NCBI GenBank assembly: GCA_020726205.1
Contig: DYTA01000047.1
Span: 1 to 7,961 of the forward strand
Direction of reading: 5' to 3'
Length of the DNA stretch: 7,961 nt
Source: Nitrosospira multiformis
GTDB taxonomy: Bacteria; Pseudomonadota; Gammaproteobacteria; Burkholderiales; UBA11063
Shown here piece after piece: positions 1 through 7,091 of this stretch (positions within the stretch are counted from its first letter, which is position 1; every line of letters starts with the position of its first letter). The notes below the pieces were generated by a model. It worked only from the letters and a program-made list of their open reading frames with translations, did no database searches and was not told the DNA's origin. A program made the position numbers and the translations under genes.

Positions 1-2
1 TA

Positions 3-110
3 AAGTCAGATACGCCAATTTTAGATCAATTTTTGCATGAGATGGGTAAAGATGTGGTTTATTTTGAACGAAAGTTAACCAAAGAAATTTTTATGAAGAA
101 GTTTATTTAA
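3..110 (+). CDS. C-terminal end of an unidentified protein (5' end outside window)
   Basis: The frame starting at base 3 is open from the window edge to a TAA at 108-110 and encodes 35 residues ending in KEIFMKKFI. The piece is mixed hydrophobic and basic, with no transmembrane stretch and no motif I recognise, so no function is assigned. It reads as the tail of a gene that begins before the window and runs in the same direction as the antiporter downstream. The antiporter appears to have its own promoter in the 140-base gap, so the two need not be one operon. I saw no convincing terminator hairpin after the stop. The call as coding rests only on the uninterrupted frame and its position, so confidence is moderate. 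Confidence 0.5.
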   Translation, partial: KSDTPILDQFLHEMGKDVVYFERKLTKEIFMKKFI

Positions 111-190
111 TAGTGTGTTTTTAGCTATTTATAAATATGTTTAATTCATTTAACACTTACACGACCAACCTTACACCGATAGGATAATTA

Positions 191-219
191 TAGACTTCGA
201 TTGAATATGATGATATAAT
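191..219 (+). promoter_or_regulatory. Sigma70-type promoter of the antiporter gene
   Basis: A perfect -10 box TATAAT (214-219) is preceded, after a 17-base spacer, by TAGACT (191-196), which matches TTGACA at four of six positions. Transcription would begin near base 226. This gives a short leader of about 25 bases that contains the AAGGAG ribosome binding site (239-244), six bases before the ATG. Confidence 0.6.
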
Positions 220-250
220 ACCCCTGAATTTCATCGAAAAGGAGTTAAAT

Positions 251-1459
251 ATGGCTACTTATATATGGCTAGTTTTACTAAGTGTTATTCTAATTTTATC
301 ATTTATATTTAATCAATTACAACGAAAATATCAAATCTCTGCGGTAATTTTATTATTGCTAACCGGTGTTTTACTTCAATTTATTGTTCATTCATCAAAT
401 ATCAAAATTGAGCTACCTGATGAAGCTCTCAAAATTTTTGGAACTCTTGGATTATTAATAATTGTTCTTGAGGCGGTGATGGATATAAAACTCACCCGCA
501 ATAATTTACATCTATTTAATAAATCGTTACTCTTTGGTAGTATCATTGTTATAGTAAGTTTAGGTTTGATTTCATTACTTCTAAAGCTGATTTATGACTT
601 ATCAATTATTCAAGCTTTAATTTATGCTACGCCATTATCAATCGTCAGCAGTGCAATTGTGATACCAAGTGTTAGTAATCTTAGTGGGCAATTTCGTGAT
701 TTTTTAATCATGGAATCAGTCTTTTCTGATATTATTGGTGTATTAATTTTTAATTTTTTGGCAACTGTAGAATTTGGTAATTTTGCAAGTATCAGCGTAT
801 TTTTTCTAGAGTTTATACTAATGATTATTATTTCGTTAGTAACAACATTTTTACTTAGCATCTTGATGAGTCGAGAAAAAACTAAAAACATGCAAGTTGT
901 TATTTTAGCTGTATTAATTTTAATCTATACTATGAGTAAAATTTTTCATCTTTCGGCTTTACTACTGATACTTGTGTTTGGTTTATCATTACGTAATTTA
1001 CCAGATATAATTATCAAAAAATATCAGAATAATCGTTTTATCAAGCATCTAAATAAAGAACAAATTAATCTCAATTTAAAAAATATGCATGACTTTATTG
1101 ATGAATTTGGCTTTATTATTCGTAGTATCTTTTTTATTTTATTAGGCTACTCAATTAATTTATCGGCACTATTAAATATTAAGGTTGTTATTATTGGCAT
1201 TAGTCTAGCGTTTTTAATTTATTTGGTAAGGTTTATATCACTATATTATTTTACCACTAATAAATATGAGCAATTAATTTCAATCACAATGGCACCTAGG
1301 GGTTTAATAACAGTCTTACTATTTTTTCAAATTCCAGCCAATTTTATAAACCTAACTATTGACAGCAGTATAATGTTTATTGTAATTCTTCTATCTGGTT
1401 TCGTAATGAGTAGTGGCTTAATCACAGCCCGTAAATATCAAACGAACGAGGTCAAATAA
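251..1459 (+). CDS. Cation:proton antiporter, CPA (NhaP/Kef-like) superfamily
   Basis: This 402-residue, very hydrophobic protein is predicted to sit in the inner membrane with about 12 helices and to exchange Na+ or K+ for protons in pH and salt homeostasis. Family landmarks are visible. ESVFSDIIGVLIF (155-167) aligns with the ion-binding helix that in CPA1 proteins reads ESxFND, so Asp160 is the likely carboxylate. LSIVSSAIVIPSV (129-141) fits the unwound helix 4. FFILLGYSINL (294-304) and MAPRGLI (347-353, with Arg350) fit the conserved late helices. The protein ends right after the membrane domain, so it lacks the soluble TrkA-type nucleotide-binding domain of full Kef channels. The first residue of the usual ND/DD pair is Ser159, which may affect ion stoichiometry. 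The start is supported by AAGGAG six bases upstream. It has its own promoter and looks monocistronic. Ion specificity cannot be read from sequence. Confidence 0.9.
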   Translation: MATYIWLVLLSVILILSFIFNQLQRKYQISAVILLLLTGVLLQFIVHSSNIKIELPDEALKIFGTLGLLIIVLEAVMDIKLTRNNLHLFNKSLLFGSIIVIVSLGLISLLLKLIYDLSIIQALIYATPLSIVSSAIVIPSVSNLSGQFRDFLIMESVFSDIIGVLIFNFLATVEFGNFASISVFFLEFILMIIISLVTTFLLSILMSREKTKNMQVVILAVLILIYTMSKIFHLSALLLILVFGLSLRNLPDIIIKKYQNNRFIKHLNKEQINLNLKNMHDFIDEFGFIIRSIFFILLGYSINLSALLNIKVVIIGISLAFLIYLVRFISLYYFTTNKYEQLISITMAPRGLITVLLFFQIPANFINLTIDSSIMFIVILLSGFVMSSGLITARKYQTNEVK

Positions 1460-1487
1460 TATTATTTACTTAGGTTTAAGGCTAATA

Positions 1488-1496
1488 TGTTAAAAT
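1488..1496 (+). promoter_or_regulatory. Extended -10 promoter of the ATP-grasp gene
   Basis: TGT directly followed by TAAAAT (1491-1496) is a TGn extended -10 element, with five of six matches to TATAAT. No good -35 lies at the right distance, which extended -10 promoters tolerate. Transcription would start near base 1503, leaving a leader of about 38 bases. The leader carries AAGGGG (1530-1535), five bases before the ATG at 1541. An overlapping TATTAT (1496-1501) is an alternative -10. Confidence 0.42.
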
Positions 1497-1540
1497 ATTA
1501 TACCGTTTATGTGATTTTATTAACTACTTAAGGGGTTATA

Positions 1541-2698
1541 ATGAATTATATTTTTATATCACCACATTTTCCACCAAGCTTTTATTTGTTTTGTGTTGAA
1601 CTACGTAAAGCAGGAGCAAATGTACTTGGAATAGGTGATGGTGCTTATCATGAATTTAGGCCTGAATTAAAAGAGGCTCTAACTGACTATATTCAACTTG
1701 ATTTAAACAACTACCACGATGTTTATCATAGCGTTTTACATTTTTCACATAAATATGGAAAAATTGACCGTGTAGATTCACAAAGTGAACATTGGTTAGC
1801 TTTAGAAGCTCAAATTAGACAAGATTTTGATATTTATGGTCAAAAACCAAGCGATTTAGCAATCAACCAAAGTAAATCAAACATGAAACGAGTGTTTATT
1901 GAAAATGATATCCCATGTGCTGAAATTTTATCATTATCAGTTCCTCATGAAGAATTAATGGCATTCGTAAATCGTCATGGTTATCCTTTTATCATTAAAC
2001 CAGATCGTGGTGTTGGTGCTAGTCATACTTATAAAATTCATAATGAAGAGCAATTATTCCAAGCTTTATCACAAATTCCACCAGGTTGTGTAATTGAGCC
2101 ATTTGTTTTTGGACAAATCGTAACTTTTGATGGTTTAGCTGATCATGATAGCAATGTAATATTCCATTCTTCATTTGAATTACGTGATGACGTTTTAAGT
2201 TCATTACAAAATCAAGGTGATAATTTCTATTTCTACAACCGAGATATAGATCCGAAATTAGTTGAGTTTGGTCGTAGAATTGTTAAAGGCTTTAACGTTC
2301 GTGAACGTTTCTTCCATTGCGAATTTTTCAGAACACCTGAAGGTGAATATAAAGTTATTGAAATTAATGTTAGACCACCTGGTGGTTATGCAATGGATAT
2401 GCAAAATTATTCATGTGATATTGATTTATATCGTGCTTTTGCTGAGCTTGTTGTACATAGCAATAATCATTTAGACTATGAACGTAAATACAATGTTGCA
2501 TATGTACTTCGTCGAGATCGTTTCCATTACAAACATACAGTTGATGAGGTAATGTGGAATTTATGGCCAATCGCAATTGAATACAAACGTCTTCCAGAGG
2601 TATTCTCAGCTGCGATGGGTAATGATACATTTATTTTACGTCACCCAGAACACAAAGAGCTGTTTGAAGCGGTTTCTTATGCAATGGAACGTGCATAA
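1541..2698 (+). CDS. ATP-grasp ligase of unknown substrate
   Basis: The 385-residue soluble protein has the ATP-grasp architecture of carboxylate-amine (or carboxylate-thiol) ligases, which activate a carboxylate as an acyl phosphate. Residues 1-105 look like the Rossmann-like preATP-grasp domain (YIFISPHFPPSF, then a glycine-bearing VLGIGDG turn at 28-34). FIIKPDRGVGAS (150-161) supplies the ATP-binding lysine (Lys153) and the glycine-rich loop. CVIEPFVFGQIVTFDGL (183-199) is the hinge region and the strand that follows. FHCEFF (258-263) and IEINVRPPGG (273-282) provide the acidic and Asn residues that bind Mg2+ (Glu261, Glu274, Asn276), plus Arg278. A C-terminal segment of about 90 residues (295-385) lacks a motif I recognise. 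The substrate is unknown; the gene stands alone with its own promoter and terminator, so context does not help. Remembered relatives are annotated only as ATP-grasp or carboxylate-amine ligase proteins. A biotin carboxylase label would be unsafe. Confidence 0.9.
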   Translation: MNYIFISPHFPPSFYLFCVELRKAGANVLGIGDGAYHEFRPELKEALTDYIQLDLNNYHDVYHSVLHFSHKYGKIDRVDSQSEHWLALEAQIRQDFDIYGQKPSDLAINQSKSNMKRVFIENDIPCAEILSLSVPHEELMAFVNRHGYPFIIKPDRGVGASHTYKIHNEEQLFQALSQIPPGCVIEPFVFGQIVTFDGLADHDSNVIFHSSFELRDDVLSSLQNQGDNFYFYNRDIDPKLVEFGRRIVKGFNVRERFFHCEFFRTPEGEYKVIEINVRPPGGYAMDMQNYSCDIDLYRAFAELVVHSNNHLDYERKYNVAYVLRRDRFHYKHTVDEVMWNLWPIAIEYKRLPEVFSAAMGNDTFILRHPEHKELFEAVSYAMERA

Positions 2699-2706
2699 TT
2701 AAAAAC

Positions 2707-2735
2707 AAAAAAGTGGAGATTAACTCCACTTTTTT
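2707..2735. terminator. Bidirectional intrinsic terminator between convergent genes
   Basis: GTGGAG (2713-2718), a five-base ATTAA loop and CTCCAC (2724-2729) form a six-pair GC-containing stem. Flanking A-run and T-run bases (2707-2712 and 2730-2735) extend it by six A-T pairs. The T-run serves as the U-tract for the + strand ATP-grasp gene, and the A-run does the same on the - strand for nrdB. It lies in the 53-base gap between the two convergent stop codons, so it ends both units. Confidence 0.88.
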
Positions 2736-2751
2736 ACTAATTATAAACTAA

Positions 2752-3804
2752 TTAATCCCAATCTAAAGCACCACCACTTTGATACTCTGTTACACGAGTT
2801 TCAAAGAAATTTTTCTCTTTTTTCAAATCAATCATTTCACTCATCCATGGGAATGGATTATTTGTCTGATTTGGAAATAATTCTGGTAAACCAATTTGTG
2901 TAGTACGGCGGTTACAAATAAAGCGTAAATACTCTTTAAACATACTTGCATTTAACCCTAAAACACCACGAGGCATTGTATCTTCAGCATACGCATATTC
3001 CAACTCAACCCCTTTATGGAATAGTTCAATTAATTCTGCTTTAAATTCTTCTGTCCATAATTCAGGATTTTCTAATTTAATAGTATTAATTAAATCAATT
3101 CCAAAATTGCAATGCATTGACTCATCACGTAAAATATATTGATATTGTTCCGCCGCCCCAGTCATTTTATTTTGACGACCTAAAGCTAAGATTTGTACAA
3201 ATCCAACATAAAAGAAAATGCCTTCCATAATACAAGCAAAAACAATCAATGAGCGTAATAATTGTTGATCCGTTTCTAATGTACCAGTTCTAAACATTGG
3301 ATTAGTTAAAGTATCAATAAATGGAATTAAGAACTCATCTTTTGCTTTAATTGACGGAATTTCATGATACGCATTAAATACCTCACCTTCATCCATACCT
3401 AAACTCTCTACAATATATTGGTAAGAATGAGTATGAATAGCCTCTTCAAATGCCTGACGTAATAAGAATTGACGGCATTCAGGAGCTGTAATTTGGCGAT
3501 ATGTACCCAATACTATATTATTTGCAGCTAAACTATCAGCAGTAGTAAAAAACCCCAAATTACGTGTAACAATTAGTCTTTCATCTTCAGTTAAGCCATT
3601 TGGACTTTTCCATAGCTCAATATCTCGCTGCATATTAACTTCTTGTAGCATCCAGTGATTTGCACAAGTTGCAAGGTATTTTTCCCAAGCCCATTTATAT
3701 TTAAATGGAACTAATTGATTAACATCTGTTTGCCCATTTATAATTCTTTTATCAACTGCATTAATTCTTTTAGTGTTTTTTGCAATCATAGAATCTAAAC
3801 TCAT
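2752..3804 (-). CDS. nrdB: Class I ribonucleoside-diphosphate reductase, beta (radical-generating) subunit
   Basis: NrdB houses the metal cofactor and radical that start reduction of ribonucleotides to deoxyribonucleotides by the NrdA partner. All expected metal ligands can be placed: Asp90 (TTADSL), Glu121 and His124 (AFEEAIH), Glu194 (IMEGIFF), Glu228 and His231 (RDESMH). Tyr128 (HTHSYQY) sits where E. coli Tyr122 carries the stable radical. The protein is 350 residues and complete, ending in [18 protein letters not shown], the tail type that contacts NrdA. Overall it belongs to the group that includes the chlamydial class Ic enzyme, but it keeps Asp90 and Tyr128 where Chlamydia has Glu and Phe, so a diiron-tyrosyl (class Ia) cofactor is inferred. 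The ATG is preceded by AAGGA at 3813-3817, eight bases upstream. It lies 53 bases after ftsY with no clear promoter between, and is probably co-transcribed. nrdA is not adjacent, which is unusual. Confidence 0.97.
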   Translation of the reverse strand: MSLDSMIAKNTKRINAVDKRIINGQTDVNQLVPFKYKWAWEKYLATCANHWMLQEVNMQRDIELWKSPNGLTEDERLIVTRNLGFFTTADSLAANNIVLGTYRQITAPECRQFLLRQAFEEAIHTHSYQYIVESLGMDEGEVFNAYHEIPSIKAKDEFLIPFIDTLTNPMFRTGTLETDQQLLRSLIVFACIMEGIFFYVGFVQILALGRQNKMTGAAEQYQYILRDESMHCNFGIDLINTIKLENPELWTEEFKAELIELFHKGVELEYAYAEDTMPRGVLGLNASMFKEYLRFICNRRTTQIGLPELFPNQTNNPFPWMSEMIDLKKEKNFFETRVTEYQSGGALDWD

Positions 3805-3857
3805 TTTTATTTTCCTTACATGATATATTTTTAATTTTTATTTATTTCTAGCTTTAA

Positions 3858-5165
3858 TTAATCAACTAAAGCATTAACATATTCCGTTGCAACAAATGGA
3901 CGCAAATCATCAATACTTTCACCAACGCCAATAAAACGTAAAGGAACTGGACGCTCTTTAGCAATTGCACAAATCACACCACCTTTTGCAGTACCATCTA
4001 ATTTAGTCAAAACTAATCCAGTTAATCCAAGAGCATCATCGAAAGCCTTTACTTGGTTAATTGCATTTTGCCCAATATTAGCATCAAGAACAAGCATTAT
4101 TTCATGTGGAGCATTTGGTAATGCTTTATTAATTACTCTTTTAACTTTTTTAATTTCTTCCATTAAATTAAGCTGTGTCGGCAATCTTCCAGCGGTGTCG
4201 GCTAATACAATATCAATTTTTTTGGCTATTGCTGATTGAATTGCATCGTAACAAACTGCGGCTGAGTCGCCAGATTGTTGCGCTACTACCGTTATATTAT
4301 TACGATTACCCCACTCAATTAATTGTTCACGAGCAGCTGCTCTAAAAGTATCTCCAGCCGCTAACATTACACTTTTTCCCTGTAATTGAAAATATTTAGC
4401 TAGTTTACCAATTGAGGTTGTTTTACCAGCACCATTAACTCCAACCATCATAATTACAAAAGGTTGATGTTCAGTTGTTATTAACGGTTGCTCTAATGGC
4501 ATAACCATTTCAACAAGAGAGTCAGTCAATGCCTGCTTTAATTCACTACTATCTTTTAATCCTCTTAGACTTACTTTATCACGTACATCATCTAATAAAT
4601 GCATTGTTGCAGCAACACCAACATCTGAAGTTAATAAAATTGATTCTAGTTCATCATATAAATCATCATCAATTTTACCGCCACCAAATACACCGAGTAA
4701 TTTTTTACCAAGTACATCACGAGTTTTGCCTAAACCTCGCTTCAGTCTTTCTGTCCAAGATAGCTTACGTTCTAACTTAGGTTCACTCACCTCAGAATCA
4801 ATTTCTGATTCTAATTTATTTTCTACCTCGTCAATAACCAATTCTTCTTGTAATTCAACGGGAGTAGTTATTTGTTCTGGTTCAATAGTTTTTGCAATAT
4901 CTACCGCACCAGCTTTTGCTGCTAAATATTGTTGCGCAGCACTTAGTTGTTGATCTTTATTTTCATCAACTGATATAGTAGTTTCATTAACAACATAATC
5001 ATCTGTTTCTTTAACTACAGCAATTTCTGCAACATTAGAGACTGATTTATCATCGTTTTCTAACTCGGCACTATCTTCACTCGAACTAACTAACTCTTCA
5101 ACAACTTCGACTAATTGATCCGCAATAGGATCTTTTTTCTTTTTTTTAAAAAAACCAAATACCAT
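3858..5165 (-). CDS. ftsY: Signal recognition particle receptor FtsY
   Basis: FtsY is the SRP-GTPase that docks ribosome-SRP complexes at the inner membrane for SecYEG insertion of membrane proteins. With the ATG at 5165 the protein has 435 residues. It opens with MVFGFFKKKKK, the usual hydrophobic-basic N-terminus, followed by a long acidic, low-complexity A domain (about 12-130), typical of proteobacterial FtsY. The N domain (about 135-225) precedes the GTPase NG core: P-loop GVNGAGKTT (242-250), DTFRAAAREQL (272-282), DTAGR (323-327), TKLDGTAKGG (387-396) and a closing FIGVGESIDDLRPF. A GTG at 5192 is in frame and would add nine residues, but it falls inside a palindromic operator-like element and breaks the family N-terminus. 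The ATG has a modest GGAAAGAAG binding site. It is probably first in an ftsY-nrdB unit. The second and third codon blocks contain a T7-A8 run, a possible slippage site. Confidence 0.95.
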   Translation of the reverse strand: MVFGFFKKKKKDPIADQLVEVVEELVSSSEDSAELENDDKSVSNVAEIAVVKETDDYVVNETTISVDENKDQQLSAAQQYLAAKAGAVDIAKTIEPEQITTPVELQEELVIDEVENKLESEIDSEVSEPKLERKLSWTERLKRGLGKTRDVLGKKLLGVFGGGKIDDDLYDELESILLTSDVGVAATMHLLDDVRDKVSLRGLKDSSELKQALTDSLVEMVMPLEQPLITTEHQPFVIMMVGVNGAGKTTSIGKLAKYFQLQGKSVMLAAGDTFRAAAREQLIEWGNRNNITVVAQQSGDSAAVCYDAIQSAIAKKIDIVLADTAGRLPTQLNLMEEIKKVKRVINKALPNAPHEIMLVLDANIGQNAINQVKAFDDALGLTGLVLTKLDGTAKGGVICAIAKERPVPLRFIGVGESIDDLRPFVATEYVNALVD

Positions 5166-5186
5166 ATTCTTCTTTCCAATAATTAA

Positions 5187-5206
5187 AAACACTACATGTA
5201 GTGTTT
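5187..5206. promoter_or_regulatory. Perfect 20-bp palindrome, candidate NrdR box upstream of ftsY-nrdB
   Basis: The core ACACTACATGTAGTGT (5189-5204) matches the remembered NrdR consensus acaCwAtATaTwGtgt at 14 of 16 positions; the two differences are symmetric central bases. The palindrome continues to 20 bp with AAA/TTT ends. It starts nine bases downstream of the - strand -10 hexamer, overlapping the expected transcription start, where a bound repressor would block initiation. NrdR is the ATP/dATP-sensing repressor of ribonucleotide reductase genes, and nrdB is the second gene downstream. NrdR boxes normally come in pairs about three helical turns apart; only a poor half-site (CACAAA, 5222-5227) is seen near that distance. 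A second reading is a weak terminator for miaA, since on the - strand the hairpin is followed by TTTAATTATT. Confidence 0.5.
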
Positions 5207-5214
5207 AAAGGTAT

Positions 5215-5223
5215 ATTATAGCA
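5215..5223 (-). promoter_or_regulatory. Extended -10 promoter of ftsY (and probably nrdB)
   Basis: On the - strand the bases read TGCTATAAT, a perfect TATAAT (5220 down to 5215) with the TGn extension. It lies in the 71-base gap between the miaA stop and the ftsY ATG. No recognisable -35 is present at 16-18 bases, which fits an extended -10 promoter. Transcription would start around 5208, at the edge of the palindrome at 5187-5206. Confidence 0.58.
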
Positions 5224-5236
5224 CAAACAACCGCAC

Positions 5237-6181
5237 TTATTTTGAGGTAAAGTTTTTAATATTCAACAATGTTTGTTGCATAAGATTTTCTTTTAATAAC
5301 TCATTGTCATCAATAGCTATTACCTTCATACTTCGCAACCAAGTAATTTGACGTTTAGCTAATTGACGTGTTGCAGCCTGTCCTGTGTCTACCATCATAG
5401 AATAGTCAATTTTATTTTCTAGGTACTCTAAAACTTGACGATAACCAACACAGCGCATTGAGTTATGGTTAGATGTTAATGTTGGGTATTTAGATTTTAG
5501 TTGCTCAACTTCATGTAAAAATCCCGATAACAGCATTTTCTCAAATCTTAAATTTATTCTCTGATGCAACAACTCACGATTACTTGGAATAATTGCTAAC
5601 GGTAAATAATTACAATTGATTAATCCAGGCAAATGATTATCTTTTACAGCAACTGACATTGGTTTACCTGTCAGCAAACAAATCTCTAATGCTCGTTGTA
5701 AACGTTGGCTATCATTAACTGCAATTCGAGTAGCAGTTATAGGATCTAAACTCATTAAACGTTGATGCAAAACTTCATTACCTAACGTTTCCATTTCATG
5801 ATTTAATTGGCTTCTTAAATCTGGACTAGCCTCGGGTAATTGAGAAATACCATTAATTAACGCATTAAAGTACATCATCGTACCACCAACCAAGACAGGA
5901 ATATTTCCTCGTTGATTAATCTCAACAATCAAACGATTACAATCACGAAGAAACTCCATAACTGAATAGCTTTCAAGTGGTGAAATAATATCAATCAAAT
6001 GATGAGGAACTAAATTTAATTCACTTAAACTTGGTTTAGCACTTCCAATATTTAGATCTCTGTAAATCAATGCAGAATCTACACTAATTATTTCTATTGG
6101 ATAATATTGAGCTAAATCAATTGCTAAATCTGTTTTACCTACAGCTGTTGGACCACATAAAAAAATTGCTTTATTTTCCAT
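5237..6181 (-). CDS. miaA: tRNA dimethylallyltransferase
   Basis: MiaA transfers a dimethylallyl group from DMAPP to N6 of A37 next to the anticodon of tRNAs that read UNN codons, the first step of i6A/ms2i6A formation. The 314-residue protein is full length for the family. Visible motifs are the P-loop GPTAVGKT (10-17), DSALIYRDLNIGSAKP (35-50) with the general-base Asp35 and tRNA-contact residues, VLVGGTMMYFNAL (96-108), QRLQRALEI (159-167), MRCVGYRQ (242-249) and the C-terminal TRQLAKRQITWLR (271-283). The ATG at 6181 lies inside the last codons of the Abi_2 gene, overlapping it by 11 bases. No clear ribosome binding site precedes it, so translation probably depends on ribosomes finishing the upstream gene. 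miaA is more commonly found near mutL or hfq, neither of which is here. ftsY follows 71 bases on from its own promoter. Confidence 0.97.
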   Translation of the reverse strand: MENKAIFLCGPTAVGKTDLAIDLAQYYPIEIISVDSALIYRDLNIGSAKPSLSELNLVPHHLIDIISPLESYSVMEFLRDCNRLIVEINQRGNIPVLVGGTMMYFNALINGISQLPEASPDLRSQLNHEMETLGNEVLHQRLMSLDPITATRIAVNDSQRLQRALEICLLTGKPMSVAVKDNHLPGLINCNYLPLAIIPSNRELLHQRINLRFEKMLLSGFLHEVEQLKSKYPTLTSNHNSMRCVGYRQVLEYLENKIDYSMMVDTGQAATRQLAKRQITWLRSMKVIAIDDNELLKENLMQQTLLNIKNFTSK

Positions 6182-7091
6182 TCATTACATCACTAAAACG
6201 TTGTTGCCAATTCAATGGAAAACCCATTTCTGCAACATTAATTTCATACACCTCAATTAAGTTTACTAATTTATTAAAAAAAGGCTTTTCAATACCCAAG
6301 GTTCTTAATATATAAGTAATTAACAGCAACACACTATATATTTTATTACCATCACACAATGCATGGCTAATACTTTGATGTCTATCATCAACTATACATA
6401 CAAAATCATAATGTTGATTCCAGACACGAGCATGATGAGCAGATAAATTGCGAATAATTGTTAAATTATCCAAAATAGCCTGTAGAACACTAAAATGTAG
6501 TTGATAACGTTTTGCTACTACACTTTTATCCTCGTCATGTTTAAGATTAAGTAACCATTTACTTAATTGACCTATAGAAGTAAGTTCCAAAGCACTCCAG
6601 ATTGGTGGCATTTGTGGATCCATATAATTATTAAAATATTCTTTTACCAGAAAATCACTACTCGACTTCATTTGATATTGTATTCTTTCAATACTATCAT
6701 TTAATAATTTATGATCTTTAAATAAGCGATGATTTAAATAAAAATGAGAACCATATTTCCAACTCAAACTAATAAACTGCGTTCTTACAGATATTTCAAT
6801 TGATTCTATGGCTCCCAAAATAATAGAGCGTAATTGACTATCAAATTCATAAACTTTTACAATAGTACTAAATTTAACATTATGTTGATAATGATTTTTT
6901 TGCCCTTTAATTAAAAAAGGAACAGAGTAACTTAAAAAACGGTGAAAGTATACTTCTTCCAAAAAATCTCGTGCAAAATCATAGTCATCAATAACTAATC
7001 CCCTATCCTGCAGAATTTTTATCTGTTCGTGTACACCCGAAGGAGTATTGGTATAAATTTGTCTTGATGAATTATTTTTTTCATTAGCCAC
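6171..7091 (-). CDS. Abi_2 (AbiD/AbiF-type) family protein, predicted HEPN RNase
   Basis: This 306-residue protein carries the landmarks of the Abi_2 (PF07751) family. They are a middle segment YEFDSQLRSIILGAIESIEISVRTQF (81-106), which in the family reads like F..D..LR....IE.IE...R, and RNLSAHHARVWN (214-225), the RNxxxH HEPN signature with Arg214 and His219/His220 as likely catalytic residues. Known relatives include lactococcal AbiD/AbiF abortive-infection proteins; HEPN domains of this kind usually cleave RNA. No signal peptide or membrane helix is seen. The GTG start has AAAAGG seven bases upstream and no in-frame ATG precedes it before a TAA, so GTG is well supported. The gene has its own promoter and overlaps miaA by 11 bases. 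Base composition looks like its neighbours, so recent transfer is not obvious. An antiphage role is inference; a role tied to tRNA is also possible given the partner. Confidence 0.88.
   Translation of the reverse strand: MANEKNNSSRQIYTNTPSGVHEQIKILQDRGLVIDDYDFARDFLEEVYFHRFLSYSVPFLIKGQKNHYQHNVKFSTIVKVYEFDSQLRSIILGAIESIEISVRTQFISLSWKYGSHFYLNHRLFKDHKLLNDSIERIQYQMKSSSDFLVKEYFNNYMDPQMPPIWSALELTSIGQLSKWLLNLKHDEDKSVVAKRYQLHFSVLQAILDNLTIIRNLSAHHARVWNQHYDFVCIVDDRHQSISHALCDGNKIYSVLLLITYILRTLGIEKPFFNKLVNLIEVYEINVAEMGFPLNWQQRFSDVMNGK

Noticed and set aside
111..190. Possible terminator hairpin after the partial first gene
   Set aside because: Loose GTGT/ACAC complementarity exists, but the arms are distant and interrupted and no U-tract follows, so it is not supported.
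622..891. 89-codon - strand open frame inside the antiporter gene
   Set aside because: It is antisense to conserved membrane helices including the SD ion site, and has no recognisable domain or credible start context.
3805..3857. A separate promoter for nrdB
   Set aside because: The 53-base gap is nearly all A and T and offers only poor -10 look-alikes without a matching -35 or TGn extension, so co-transcription with ftsY is the simpler reading.
4726..4953. + strand open frame antisense to the acidic region of ftsY
   Set aside because: Its serine-rich composition is the reverse complement of acidic low-complexity codons; nothing suggests a separate gene.
5166..5192. Upstream GTG start for ftsY adding nine residues
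   Set aside because: The GTG falls inside the 20-bp palindrome, the added residues do not fit the family N-terminus, and the ATG at 5165 gives the standard MVFGFFKKKKK start with a purine-rich binding site.
5221..5236. Second, tandem NrdR box
   Set aside because: At the expected spacing only about seven of sixteen positions match, essentially the CACAAA half-site, so it is mentioned but not called.
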